From contig JARWZO010000031.1 in NCBI GenBank assembly GCA_029866325.1, forward strand, positions 239,131 through 303,130: 64,000 bases of DNA, given 5' to 3'. This stretch comes from Fluviicola sp. (GTDB lineage: Bacteria; Bacteroidota; Bacteroidia; Flavobacteriales_D; Crocinitomicaceae). A program made the translations under genes and the position numbers. Below, in pieces: positions 27,197 to 36,404 of this stretch (position 1 is its first letter; every line of letters starts with the position of its first letter). The notes under the pieces were generated by a model, which saw only the letters and a program-made list of their open reading frames with translations, ran no database searches and had not been told where the DNA came from.

Positions 27197-27323
27197 TCCC
27201 ACAGATGCACAGATTTTATGCGCTTCAGCCTCAGGCTGACAGCGCTGAAGAGCATAGCATGACAAACACTCTTTTAAATATAAAAGCGAGGGCGTTAGCC
27301 GAGCAAAATCTGCGCATCTGTGG
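27197..27323. repeat. Dispersed inverted-repeat element, copy 3
   Basis: Begins tcccacagatgcacagattt, contains gcgcttcagcctcaggctga followed by cagcgct, then gcgagggcgttagccgagca, and ends gcatctgtgg. It gives the cleanest consensus of the family. Outer arms of about 18 bp pair with few mismatches. Confidence 0.85.
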
Positions 27324-27397
27324 TAAAAATAGCGTGTATCGGTTAACCGATAAATGGTGAATATCTAAATGCTCATGTAAAACCTAATTCAACGTAT

Positions 27398-28111
27398 ATG
27401 ACATCCGCATTCCTCAAAGCCGAATGGCGTAAACTGGCAATGGCCAACTATGTGGTTGATCCGGCAGTTTTATTGCCCTATCTTCCCAAACACACCGAAT
27501 TGGATCTCTGGAACGGACGTTGTTATGTCAGTCTGGTCGGTTTTATGTTTCTCAATACACGCATTAAAGGAATCAAAGTTCCGCTTCACGTCAATTTTGA
27601 AGAGGTGAACCTGCGCTTTTACGTGCGCTACAACGATGCGGGCGAATGGAAACGCGGTGTAGTGTTCATCAGTGAAATAGTACCGAAACCCGCCCTGAGT
27701 TTTGTAGCCAATACCATTTATGGTGAACATTACGAAACCATGTCCATGCGCCATGAATGGCAGGAAAACGAACAAACCCGTTTGGTGGAATATAGCTGGA
27801 AGAAAAACAACCATTGGAATACCTTTCAGGTTACGGCTGATCTGCAATCGACTGATATGGAAGCCGGTAGCGAAGAAGAATTCATCACCGAGCATTTTTG
27901 GGGCTACACCAAACGCAAGAAAGGCTTTACGTCCGAATACGGTGTCGAGCATCCGCGTTGGCAGGTGTATCCGGTGCAATCGTACCACATCGATGCTGAT
28001 TTCGAAGAACTCTATGGTACGGATTTCGCTTTTTTGCAACAGGAAATACCTGTTTCGGTGTTACTAGCAGAAGGATCGGAAATCATTGTTCGGAAAGGAA
28101 GGCGATTATAA
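27398..28111 (+). CDS. DUF2071 (YqjF-like) protein
   Basis: A 237-residue soluble protein whose layout matches DUF2071/YqjF: an N-terminal WRKLAMANYVVDPAVLLPYL, then LWNGRCYVSLVGFMFLNTRI, LHVNFEEVNLRFYVRY and RGVVFISEIVPK. The family has an acetoacetate-decarboxylase-like beta fold of unknown activity. The 70-bp upstream region shows no clear promoter consensus. A bidirectional terminator follows. Confidence 0.85.
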   Translation: MTSAFLKAEWRKLAMANYVVDPAVLLPYLPKHTELDLWNGRCYVSLVGFMFLNTRIKGIKVPLHVNFEEVNLRFYVRYNDAGEWKRGVVFISEIVPKPALSFVANTIYGEHYETMSMRHEWQENEQTRLVEYSWKKNNHWNTFQVTADLQSTDMEAGSEEEFITEHFWGYTKRKKGFTSEYGVEHPRWQVYPVQSYHIDADFEELYGTDFAFLQQEIPVSVLLAEGSEIIVRKGRRL

Positions 28112-28121
28112 CGCATAAAAA

Positions 28122-28145
28122 AAGCAGAACCAATCGTTCTGCCTT
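28122..28145. terminator. Bidirectional terminator between convergent genes
   Basis: Stem gcagaac/gttctgc (28124-28130 and 28136-28142) with loop caatc, flanked by an A-run on the left. It serves the minus-strand gene at 28179 and possibly the DUF2071 gene. Confidence 0.75.
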
Positions 28146-28178
28146 CTATTTTCATTCGATAATGATTGGTTTAAAACC

Positions 28179-29576
28179 CTATGGATTCATGCGTTTCTCA
28201 ATTGTTCCATCAACAAATTGAACAATAATCAATCCCGGATAATCAAACGCCACTTTTTCACCTTGTAAATTATAAATAGCTAGAATTTCTTTTTCACCAG
28301 ATCTATTATCAACAGATGCAATCTCTGAATAGGCAAAGTCGCCATTAAAATCAGTTTGTTTTAAACGATAATAGTTCAACGTTTCCATAAAACGATCATC
28401 TACGTAACCGTACTTTTGTTGCACAGTTGAGGTTCCAAGACCGTCAATTTGCATGATTACTTCCCAATCAAGACCATCAACACTTCTTTCTATTTCAAAG
28501 TGATCATTGTTGAGTTGAGATGCCACTTCAAACGTAATCAAATTCGCATTATCTAATTGTTTTGCTCTGAAGTACACCAACTCTATTGGTAAAGGAGCCA
28601 CATTAATTCCCTGCAATGTGTAGGTACAAGAAGCACCCGCATTACCATCCATTACGAAATAAAACTCTTCTGTACCTGTAAACGTTCCGGAAGCAGGACT
28701 GATCGTTGCTGTAAAACCGGTAGCACTAACACCACTCCATGTAAGCACATTTCCACCGGCATTGCTGACCTGCGAATTAGGGTCCGGACCAGGTCCGCAA
28801 GATGTACCGTTTGAAATACATCCTTCAGGAGTCAGTGTTCCACAAGCTGTAGGGCTAGAGAAAATACCAAATTGATAAGCACAAGCACCACCCGTACATC
28901 CAATTCCAGTTCCAATCACTTGAAACGACGAGGCTCCGGCAACAGGTGAAAAGTTTACCCATTGCGTGTTTTCTAATGATCCTGCGCATACATTGGCAGC
29001 TGTCGGGTCACCTGTTCCACCTGTTTGTGTTCCAGAAAAAGCACAACCGGCGCTGCCGTTATAATAGGTTGTTGTTGTTGTTCCGAGACCTAAAGCACCT
29101 GCGCAAGCATTAGATGGTTCAACATTGTTCGACATACAAATGGAGAAGCTACTTGGGTTATCTCCCATGATTTGTAAAAAGTAGTTTGTGCCAGGAGTCA
29201 AGAGGTATGTTCCAGCGGTATTATCAGCAGTAATGGTGAATTGCTGACCATCAGAAACCTGCTCAATACAACCACCACCCAAAACAGCTGAGCAGGCAGC
29301 GTTAATAAACCGATATTGCCAGCTTAGTCCCACACCGTTTCCAGTAATACTACTGATATCAAAATCAACACATCCTGCTGGAGCTGTGAATGAATACGTT
29401 ATAAAAGGATTACTTCCACCGTTGCAACCTGCAACAAAACCACCGGCAACAGCACCAGCAGTGAGATTTTGACCTGTTAAACAATTACCGTTTGTGATCG
29501 CTGTTGCACCAGCACATTGCGCGTTAGAAAAGTATGACAGCATCAAAAACGCGAGTGTAAAAAGAGTAGTTTTCAT
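28179..29576 (-). CDS. Secreted Cys/Gly-rich protein with T9SS-like C-terminus
   Basis: A 465-residue exported protein (MKTTLFTLAFLMLSYFSNAQ). The mature part is rich in Gly, Ala, Thr and paired Cys (CAGATAITNGNCLTGQNLTA), as in Bacteroidota extracellular proteins with pre-peptidase-like beta domains. It continues through the common linker PLPIELVYFRAKQLDNANLI to a short C-terminal domain with IYNLQGEKVAF and ends GTIEKRMNP. The end resembles a T9SS sorting signal but is shorter than usual. Likely a surface or secreted protein of unknown activity. Confidence 0.7.
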   Translation of the reverse strand: MKTTLFTLAFLMLSYFSNAQCAGATAITNGNCLTGQNLTAGAVAGGFVAGCNGGSNPFITYSFTAPAGCVDFDISSITGNGVGLSWQYRFINAACSAVLGGGCIEQVSDGQQFTITADNTAGTYLLTPGTNYFLQIMGDNPSSFSICMSNNVEPSNACAGALGLGTTTTTYYNGSAGCAFSGTQTGGTGDPTAANVCAGSLENTQWVNFSPVAGASSFQVIGTGIGCTGGACAYQFGIFSSPTACGTLTPEGCISNGTSCGPGPDPNSQVSNAGGNVLTWSGVSATGFTATISPASGTFTGTEEFYFVMDGNAGASCTYTLQGINVAPLPIELVYFRAKQLDNANLITFEVASQLNNDHFEIERSVDGLDWEVIMQIDGLGTSTVQQKYGYVDDRFMETLNYYRLKQTDFNGDFAYSEIASVDNRSGEKEILAIYNLQGEKVAFDYPGLIIVQFVDGTIEKRMNP

Positions 29577-30629
29577 ATATGTAAGTTAATTTAATACCAT
29601 CAACCGTAAACGGTTTGGGCATTAAACAAATATAACGCCACAACATGTTATGTTAACCTGATAATAGAAATGCAAGTCAATTTCGATGAATGAGATTTAA
29701 GAGTCGATAAAATCATTCTGAAAAGAAATTGTTAGTTAAATCGAATGTAAAACATGTAAGTTTATTTAACAAAATGATTAAATTAAAAACTTTTGGTTCA
29801 TTTAAAAATGAAAAAAAACGAGAGTAAAAGACAATCACTAAAATATTCGTTCAAAATTGCCTTTTGTTCAATGAGAAATGGGATTTGGTAATTCAATTGT
29901 TGCTATACTGTTTTAGCAAGTGTTAGGATTTCAAGCAACCACCACTAAATGTGGTTATTACAGTGTGTTTAAAAGGTCACCAGCTGTTGTTTAGTTATAA
30001 ATTCTCACAATAGTTTTACCTTAATGTGAATTTATTATTCCGAAATGGTACTTCATTGTGCGATCTAAACAGTTTGTGTTTCACTTGCCACACAATGTAC
30101 CAAATCAGTAGTGCAAGCCACAGGAAAATCATCCTTTAAAGTTACAAAAAAGTGATTGACAGAAACGAGACGTGTTAGTCTGCCATCCGCCTCAGGCGGA
30201 AATGACAATGTTTACAAAACTTCCAGCGAATACAGACTTTGTCCACTTCACCAATTAGGATTGCATAAAATGCAATCTTTCGAGAGGATTCGTAAGAATA
30301 ACACTTCCAGAAATCATTTCCGCATTAGGTTGATGGGAAAAATACGCGGTACGGCAAATTTAACTAGGGTATGCGTTAAAATAAAGTGAGTTAAACAGGA
30401 AATCACCCACAGTAGAGCTGTTTACATTCAATAAACAATATATCCAACAATAATTGTACAAATTCAGCGAGGGCGTTAGCCGAGCGAAAAATCCGTGCAC
30501 GTGTCAGCCTTAGGATGATCTGTGGGAAGCCACTTGACTATACTTCGTATTCCTGAATTGAACAACCCACCGTTGAGAATCAATTTTCACTGCCGCATTC
30601 CCTGACAAGGTTATCCGTAATTTTCGGCT
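29577..30629. other. 1.05-kb gene-free stretch
   Basis: No convincing coding frame, tRNA or RNA gene was found. The only longer open frame (30156-30389) has no family-like content and covers a ccgcctcaggcgg palindrome at 30187-30199. A degraded copy of the dispersed repeat is at 30466-30528. The left part (29640-30000) is A+T-rich and should contain the promoter of the gene at 28179. Confidence 0.6.
30466..30528. repeat. Dispersed inverted-repeat element, partial copy 4
   Basis: Only the right half remains: gcgagggcgttagccgagcg, then a rearranged gtgtcagccttaggatg, then atctgtggga. The left arm is missing and the inner stem has moved inside the right arm, so this copy is decayed or rearranged. 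Confidence 0.7.
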
Positions 30630-31271
30630 ATGAATTTTATTGACATCTTGCTCATCATTCCCATCGGCTACGCGATGTACAAGGGTTTCAAAAACGGTTT
30701 CGTGATTGAGCTGTTTACCTTGCTAGCTATTTTGGTGGGAATTTATGTGGGCATTCATTTCTCCGACTTCATTGCTGCGTGGATGAAAGAAACCTTTGAA
30801 TGGGATTCGCCTTACTTGCCAGTTGTGGCCTTTACCCTTACCTTTTTGGGAGTTGGCGCGATGATTTATTTCGGTGGAAAAATGGTGGAGAAAATGGTGA
30901 AAGCCGTGGCACTTGGGCCGGTAAACAAAGCCTTCGGAATCGTATTTGCACTGCTCAAAATGCTCTACATCCTCAGTGTTGTATTGGTACTTATCGAATC
31001 ATACGATGAAAAGGGCGATTTTTTTCCCGAGAAAACAAAAGAAAGTTCGCTGCTCTATGAACCCGTGCGCGATATTTCCATCAAAACCGTTCCGGCACTT
31101 TCAGAAAGTACCATTTTCATGAAAAATGCGTTAAAGCCTGAAACGGATAGTACCGGACTCACCATCGACCAAGTGTTGCGCGCCAAAGAAGTCGCCGACA
31201 GCCTGGGTTTAGATGCGTCCGATGCAAAACAAATACTGGAAATTCATGAGAAATACGGCAAAAAAGACTAG
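30630..31271 (+). CDS. cvpA: CvpA family membrane protein
   Basis: A 213-residue inner-membrane protein with four hydrophobic helices: MNFIDILLIIPIGYAMYKGF, VIELFTLLAILVGIYVGI, LPVVAFTLTFLGVGAMIYFG and FGIVFALLKMLYILSVVLVL. The start and the helix-1 GF-x-G-F pattern are characteristic of CvpA, linked to colicin V production and bile/envelope stress tolerance elsewhere. The cytoplasmic tail is 70 residues. The next gene starts inside its 3' end (26-bp overlap). Confidence 0.88.
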   Translation: MNFIDILLIIPIGYAMYKGFKNGFVIELFTLLAILVGIYVGIHFSDFIAAWMKETFEWDSPYLPVVAFTLTFLGVGAMIYFGGKMVEKMVKAVALGPVNKAFGIVFALLKMLYILSVVLVLIESYDEKGDFFPEKTKESSLLYEPVRDISIKTVPALSESTIFMKNALKPETDSTGLTIDQVLRAKEVADSLGLDASDAKQILEIHEKYGKKD

Positions 31272-31773
31272 CCTTCTGGTACTTGCAGTGGTGCTTGCTC
31301 ATGCTGCTTCCGCACAATTGTTCAAGAAAAAACTGGAACTGCCCGAGAGCAAACTGATGTTGGTAAAAATGGGTCCGCTCGTTGGCTTGGAACAAGGCAA
31401 ATACCTCAATTTCAACTTCGGGATGGAACGCCAATGGCAGCAACTCAAGCTCATCAAACCGCAAACCCACGCCGCCAATTTTCAACTTGGTTACAATTTC
31501 AAGTACCACGTCATGGGCGCTCAATTGGGTTATTGGTTCAAAGTAGGGCGATTAAACCTTACCTACGGCGGTCGACTTTCCTGGCAAACTGATTACGATT
31601 ACCACCGCTTTGCTATCGCTCCTAACGTGGGTTACAAATTCCTGCAAGCGCATTTGCAAATGGGCGTGAACCTCATGCCGCGCAACAAAAACTTCCCGGA
31701 AGTGAATACGTTTTATGCTTCGTTGCGGTGGGTGTTTATTAATGATAGGGATTTTAAGAAGAAGAAGGATTAA
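31246..31773 (+). CDS. Secreted hypothetical protein, small barrel-like
   Basis: A 175-residue protein started at MRNTAKKTSLLVLAVVLAHA, which gives a clean signal peptide (cleavage AASA-Q). Open frame to 31213 is ignored because it hides the signal. Alternating strands (ANFQLGYNFKYHVMGAQLGY, RLNLTYGGRLSW, FYASLRWVFI) suggest a small outer-membrane barrel. It overlaps cvpA by 26 bp, indicating co-transcription. Not a recognised family. Confidence 0.65.
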   Translation: MRNTAKKTSLLVLAVVLAHAASAQLFKKKLELPESKLMLVKMGPLVGLEQGKYLNFNFGMERQWQQLKLIKPQTHAANFQLGYNFKYHVMGAQLGYWFKVGRLNLTYGGRLSWQTDYDYHRFAIAPNVGYKFLQAHLQMGVNLMPRNKNFPEVNTFYASLRWVFINDRDFKKKKD

Positions 31774-31846
31774 ATGGCATTGTTCGTTGAATAGTCTTTG
31801 TTATTCGTTGATTAAAATACTTTAACTTGCACCCTAAAAAGCTAGA

Positions 31847-33481
31847 ATGAAAACAATCTTTCTGTTACCACTTCTATTAGTTCTTTATTTCTTTAATAAC
31901 CGAGCATTTTCGCAAGAATCAATAGATGAAACGCCACTGTTTATATCATCTCGAATCGGTGAATTGGATGGTAAGGATTTATATTGCATTTCTAATTATA
32001 AGGATTCAACTAATTCGAAAAGTCGATATGCTCTTGCAACGTTGGAGGATGGCACTATAAAATATTTGTTTTCACACAAGGATGTAGGAGAAGATTATCG
32101 CAGTTGGTTTATCAATCACAATCAACTATATTACCTTTATTCTTTGACAGAAAATGATGAAGATTATGTATTAAAACTCGAACAATATGATAGAAATTTT
32201 CATGTTACGGACTCTAACATCTTATTTAAAGATTCATTGAATAAATACAAGAACTCATGTGTTTATTTTAAATGTGAGGATTATAACATTTCAGTTGTCG
32301 GATTGTCAAGAACTATTGATAGCCTAGGATTTGTTGCAATGCTTGATTTAAGCAGCAAAAAATCACTTGGTAAATCATTTTCAATTCCTAGCTATGATAG
32401 ATATGCTTGTGTAGATTTTGTATGGAACAATCAACAAGAATTAATTGCAGTGTTTGAGGGAAGTGAGAATATGAATACTAGTTATATTGATTGTAAAGCA
32501 ACTGAACAATGGAAATCATACCTAATGAAATTATCTTCAAAAGAGGTGCTATTTACACCTATTTCATTAGTAAACGAGAAGATGGCTGTCAGAAGTTTCA
32601 AACTGGTAAAATTAAATGAAAAAGATATAATATTGGGGGGATTAGTATTCGCGAAAATTGGTGAAAAAAAGAAACAAAACCTCTCTTTTTATGGTTATTT
32701 TAGGTCTGATCTAGATTTTGTAGGCGCTGAGCTTCTTAATCAAGAGTTTCTTGAAGCTACAAATGTTTTTAATTCTGCTTTGTGGATCAAATCACAATTC
32801 AATGATTTTGAAGATGGATCCTATTATAAGCTAAAAAACCTCTTTTTGAAACGAATTAGTTTATTGAATAATAATGATCTACTTTTTATATCAGAAACAG
32901 TAATATCAGAAACAGGTGCTGATATGCCTTCAAGGACTGTTTCAACAACAAAAATGTCAACCTCGTCTCAATCACATACAATACCAGTTACTTCATTTCG
33001 TAAAGTTGAAACTACAACATTCGGATCTTCATTTACAAGAGAAGGAGACATAATCATTTCAAGAGTAAGCAGAGGAAAAGTAGATTGGAGCACCAAACCA
33101 AAGTCTGTCTATGAGAGATCTGAGTCACGTCGGGAATCGTATTATATATCCTTTCCCTTTTTCTTTTTAGCGGAATTAAATAATGAAAAACTGATTCTTT
33201 TTTACTCAGAAGACACTAAAGCGTTTAATGATAAAGGTCAACTCAAAGAAACACATCCTTTTTTTGGCTCTCCTTATTTCTCTGTTGTAAAATTTGAAGT
33301 GAATTTAGGCACTGGTCAAGGTGAAACTAAAGCTGTGTTTAGTGATTTTAAGTCAAGAAAGAATGACTTGGTTAATTTTGGTGGCTCGTTTGCTGATGAA
33401 ACAGGTATTAATATACTTACATATTCCTATAAAGGAGCTTTTACATTAATGTACAAGTATAAAATGACAATAATAAAGTGA
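31847..33481 (+). CDS. Secreted hypothetical protein, AT-rich gene
   Basis: A 544-residue exported protein (MKTIFLLPLLLVLYFFNNRA, cleaved near FSQES). No repeats or catalytic motifs are recognised. The body is a series of short beta-strand-like segments with many Ser, Lys and aromatic residues, and could be a propeller. DNA is clearly more A+T-rich than the neighbouring housekeeping genes, hinting at recent acquisition. The segment SSRIGELDGKDLY resembles NSKIGEVDGSTYR in the lipoprotein at 62368. Function unknown. Confidence 0.65.
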   Translation: MKTIFLLPLLLVLYFFNNRAFSQESIDETPLFISSRIGELDGKDLYCISNYKDSTNSKSRYALATLEDGTIKYLFSHKDVGEDYRSWFINHNQLYYLYSLTENDEDYVLKLEQYDRNFHVTDSNILFKDSLNKYKNSCVYFKCEDYNISVVGLSRTIDSLGFVAMLDLSSKKSLGKSFSIPSYDRYACVDFVWNNQQELIAVFEGSENMNTSYIDCKATEQWKSYLMKLSSKEVLFTPISLVNEKMAVRSFKLVKLNEKDIILGGLVFAKIGEKKKQNLSFYGYFRSDLDFVGAELLNQEFLEATNVFNSALWIKSQFNDFEDGSYYKLKNLFLKRISLLNNNDLLFISETVISETGADMPSRTVSTTKMSTSSQSHTIPVTSFRKVETTTFGSSFTREGDIIISRVSRGKVDWSTKPKSVYERSESRRESYYISFPFFFLAELNNEKLILFYSEDTKAFNDKGQLKETHPFFGSPYFSVVKFEVNLGTGQGETKAVFSDFKSRKNDLVNFGGSFADETGINILTYSYKGAFTLMYKYKMTIIK

Positions 33482-33503
33482 GTCTAAACATTAATCAATA
33501 ATA

Positions 33504-34142
33504 TTGTTCCGACAGACTCTCCAAATATTGTTCAAATCCAATCTCCTATTTGGTACGTCCAAACAACTAACTGTTTCAAAAGAATTCATTGAGCTAACTA
33601 AAGCCGGAAAAACAGACGAAAAATCAATCCGTTTTGATAAAGCCGACATTGTTGCCTATCGTTTTGGCATCAAATGGATCAGCGGGTACGCATTTACAAT
33701 CGGTCGAGAGTACCACATCTTTGTAAAAGACAAAGCTGATCGGGAAATGAAAATCAGTCTTCAATCATTGTATGGTTTCAAAAAAGCAGAAACTTCAAAA
33801 CACTATTCCCAAATCATTCGATCAATGGCTGAATACTATTTAAAAGAAATCGTAGAAGATTACCTACAACAATTTTCTGAAGGAAAACCCATCACCATTT
33901 GCGGGGTTCAATTGACTGAAACTGATGTTACAATAGAAACAAAAAACAGGTTGATCAATAAGAAAATAGCGATTCCCTGGCAAAACGTTGGAATTAAAGG
34001 ATATCATACTTATTTCGCTATTTTTTCTGATGAAAATCCTACTGACATTAATCGCAGCTACTATTACCTAGAAGAATGGAATGTCGGAATTTTATTTGCG
34101 GTAATGGAACCATTAATAAATCAATTTTCCGAAGTGAACTAA
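33504..34142 (+). CDS. Hypothetical cytoplasmic protein
   Basis: A 212-residue protein with no signal peptide or membrane helix. The start is uncertain: the first usable codon is TTG 33504 (MFRQTLQILFK), another TTG follows eight codons later, and an in-frame TAA at 33492 rules out a longer start. It contains a PH-like beta-rich stretch (IVAYRFGIKWISGYAFTIG, YHIFVKDKADREMKISLQSL) and ends LFAVMEPLINQFSEVN. It lies 22 bp after the secreted gene, so it may share its transcript. No function assigned. Confidence 0.55.
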   Translation: MFRQTLQILFKSNLLFGTSKQLTVSKEFIELTKAGKTDEKSIRFDKADIVAYRFGIKWISGYAFTIGREYHIFVKDKADREMKISLQSLYGFKKAETSKHYSQIIRSMAEYYLKEIVEDYLQQFSEGKPITICGVQLTETDVTIETKNRLINKKIAIPWQNVGIKGYHTYFAIFSDENPTDINRSYYYLEEWNVGILFAVMEPLINQFSEVN

Positions 34143-34178
34143 ACACAAATCGTTCATCAAAACCCCACCAAAAATCCC

Positions 34179-34186
34179 TATCTTTG
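34179..34186 (+). promoter_or_regulatory. -7 promoter element of cbpA (TATCTTTG)
   Basis: An exact TAnnTTTG match 48 bp before the cbpA ATG. The -33 element is not evident. Confidence 0.45.
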
Positions 34187-34234
34187 AGTGGATAGGTATC
34201 ACACACAATCGATATCCCATAAATACTAGCACAC

Positions 34235-35143
34235 ATGGAATTCATCGATTATTACGGCATTCTGGGACTCGCCAAATCGGCTACTCAGGAAGAAATAAAA
34301 AAAGCGTACCGCAAGCTTGCCCGGAAATACCATCCGGATCTCAATCCCAACAACAAGGAAGCCGAAAAGAAATTCAAGGAAATCAATGAGGCTAATGAGG
34401 TATTGAGTCACCCCGAAAACCGGAAAAAGTACGATCAATACGGAAAAGACTGGAAACACGCCGATGCTTTCGAAGAAGCCCGCAAACAACAAGGACAGTC
34501 GCAATCGCGCCAAGGTTTCGGACAACAATCACAAACAGGTGGTGAATACTCCGGCGATTTTTCCGATTTCTTCGAGTCGATGTTTGGCGGAGCAGGTCGA
34601 CAAAGCAGTCAAACATGGTTCCGAGGACAAGATATTCAAGCAGAATTGCACCTGAAGTTGACCGATGTGTCTAAAACGCAGCAACAAACACTCACGGTCA
34701 ACGGCAAAAATATTCGACTCACTTTTCCTGCGGGTATTGAAAACGGTCAGATCATTAAAATCGCCGGACATGGAGCTCCGGGTATCAATGGTGGCCCGAA
34801 CGGCGATTTATACATTACCTTCTCCATTGAAAACAACACTACTTTCAAACGAGATGGCAACAATCTGCATAGCACAGTTGAACTTGACTTGTACACCGCG
34901 CTGTTGGGTGGCGATATTTTCGTGAATACCTTCGATGGTAAAGTCAAACTGAAAGTAGCCCCCGAAACCCAACCGGGAACAATTGTCAAACTGAAAGGAA
35001 AAGGATTTGCGGTCTATAAAAAAGACGGCGAGTTTGGTGATTTGTACGTTACCTATACCGTCAAATTACCAACAGGACTTTCAGAGGAAGAAAAAGAACT
35101 ATTGTCGACACTAAAAAATAAGAGAGCTCATGAAAACGCCTAG
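34235..35143 (+). CDS. cbpA: DnaJ-family co-chaperone CbpA
   Basis: A 302-residue class-B J protein. The N-terminal J domain has [20 protein letters not shown] with the essential HPD at about 33-35; a Gly/Gln-rich linker follows ([19 protein letters not shown]), then two C-terminal substrate-binding domains ([24 protein letters not shown] and [20 protein letters not shown]). There is no zinc-finger region, which separates it from DnaJ. It stimulates DnaK and may bind DNA. It overlaps cbpM by 14 bp. Confidence 0.9.
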   Translation: MEFIDYYGILGLAKSATQEEIKKAYRKLARKYHPDLNPNNKEAEKKFKEINEANEVLSHPENRKKYDQYGKDWKHADAFEEARKQQGQSQSRQGFGQQSQTGGEYSGDFSDFFESMFGGAGRQSSQTWFRGQDIQAELHLKLTDVSKTQQQTLTVNGKNIRLTFPAGIENGQIIKIAGHGAPGINGGPNGDLYITFSIENNTTFKRDGNNLHSTVELDLYTALLGGDIFVNTFDGKVKLKVAPETQPGTIVKLKGKGFAVYKKDGEFGDLYVTYTVKLPTGLSEEEKELLSTLKNKRAHENA

Positions 35144-35426
35144 TTTAATTCAAATCGAACAAGTGTGCATTCATTGCAAGGTTGATGCGTCTTTTATTCA
35201 TTCCTTGCACGAACTCGGGCACATCGAAGTCATCCTTGAAAACGATGATCATTACATTACCGAAGAGCAATTAAAAGCCTTGGAAAGTATGATTTACTTT
35301 CATACCGAATTGCACATCAACCTCGAAGGCGTAGATGCCATTGCACATTTACTCAAGAAAATGGAAACCTTGCAGGATGAATTGACGGTAACAAAAAACA
35401 GGTTGAACATTTATCTGAATCGTTAG
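35130..35426 (+). CDS. cbpM: Chaperone modulator CbpM
   Basis: A 98-residue helical protein with a MerR-like recognition segment ([20 protein letters not shown], then [21 protein letters not shown]). In other bacteria CbpM binds the J domain of CbpA and inhibits it. Size, gene order and the 14-bp overlap with cbpA support the assignment. Two Cys in VCIHCKV are notable but not diagnostic. Confidence 0.85.
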   Translation: MKTPSLIQIEQVCIHCKVDASFIHSLHELGHIEVILENDDHYITEEQLKALESMIYFHTELHINLEGVDAIAHLLKKMETLQDELTVTKNRLNIYLNR

Positions 35427-35596
35427 AAAGGCAGACACAGTAAAGCTTTTTCATGAGTGCAATTAACCGCATTCAAAGTAACTGATTCACTGTGTTTTCA
35501 GGTGTGTCTCGTGTAATTAATCAACCTATATCACATCTCACGAAAAATCGTTTTTGATCATTCGCGAAAATTCGTAACTTACACCAAAATAACGCC

Positions 35597-36229
35597 ATGA
35601 AACACTTCACTATTATTACAATCTCACTTTCAATCTTGTTATTGATTGCTTCATGCGGTTCTTCCGAAACAGCGGAAACAGAAGAAACAACGCCTGAAAA
35701 AGTTTGCACATATACTTACGATCACCAAAGCTCCGTCATGGAATGGACTGCTTTTAAATTCATAGATCGAACGGAAGTCAAAGGAACGTTTACGCGAATC
35801 ATCGTCAAAGATGGCGGAGCGATGAACGATCCGAAAAAGCTGATCCAATCACTTTCGTTTTCCATTCCGATTGCTACTATCGAAACCCAAAACCCCGAAC
35901 GCGATGCCAAGATTGCCAAATACTTCTTCGGGACCGTAGCCATTGAAACCATTCAGGGAAACTTAAAAGAATTGAAAGACAATGGCACAGCTATTCTTGA
36001 AATCACGATGAACGACATTACCAAAAATGTGACGGGAACTTATACACTCGAAGACGGAAACTTTGCCCTTGAAGCTACGATAGATGTTGCCGACTGGAAC
36101 CTCCTGAAAGGTCTGGAAGCTTTGAATAAAGCTTGTAGTAGCCAGCACAGAGATCCGAACGGTGCTTCCAAATTGTGGTCGGATGTACAATTGTCATTTA
36201 CAACTTCACTTCACGCCGACTGCGAATAA
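35597..36229 (+). CDS. YceI-family lipoprotein
   Basis: A 210-residue protein with a lipoprotein signal (ITISLSILLLIASC, Cys about 20) and an acidic linker (ETAETEETTPEK). The YceI-type lipocalin-like barrel follows: YTYDHQSSVMEWTAFKFIDR, VKGTFTRI, IATIETQNPERDAKIAKYFF and VTGTYTLEDG. YceI proteins bind polyisoprenoids or other amphiphiles. It is monocistronic and followed by a long inverted repeat. Confidence 0.85.
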   Translation: MKHFTIITISLSILLLIASCGSSETAETEETTPEKVCTYTYDHQSSVMEWTAFKFIDRTEVKGTFTRIIVKDGGAMNDPKKLIQSLSFSIPIATIETQNPERDAKIAKYFFGTVAIETIQGNLKELKDNGTAILEITMNDITKNVTGTYTLEDGNFALEATIDVADWNLLKGLEALNKACSSQHRDPNGASKLWSDVQLSFTTSLHADCE

Positions 36230-36239
36230 CTGAAAATTG

Positions 36240-36322
36240 CAGATTACAGATTGGCAGATTGCAGATTGATTACCTGCCAAATTTGTAATCTCCTAATCTG
36301 CAATCTGCCAATTTGTAATCTG
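36240..36322. repeat. 28-bp inverted repeat of cagatt/aatctg units
   Basis: The arms 36240-36267 and 36295-36322 are complementary with one mismatch. Each is built of tandem units such as cagattggcagattgcagat. A further partial right arm extends to about 36336. It lies between the YceI stop and the promoter of sprE, so it could act as a terminator for the former. Confidence 0.85.
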
Positions 36323-36350
36323 CCAATCTGTAATCTACCGCTGAAAACAA

Positions 36351-36358
36351 TATATTTG
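36351..36358 (+). promoter_or_regulatory. -7 promoter element of sprE (TATATTTG)
   Basis: An exact TAnnTTTG match 46 bp before the chosen ATG. Confidence 0.4.
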
Positions 36359-36404
36359 TTGATTCGAAGTTATACGTATACAAGAATTTGGATTGATCAA
36401 ACAC

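Noticed and set aside
30156..30389. 77-codon open frame in the long intergenic gap
   Set aside because: No signal, domain or plausible composition; it runs across a ccgcctcaggcgg palindrome. Treated as chance.
33531..33545. gttcaaatcc resembling a tRNA T-loop
   Set aside because: It lies inside a coding frame and no acceptor or anticodon stems surround it.
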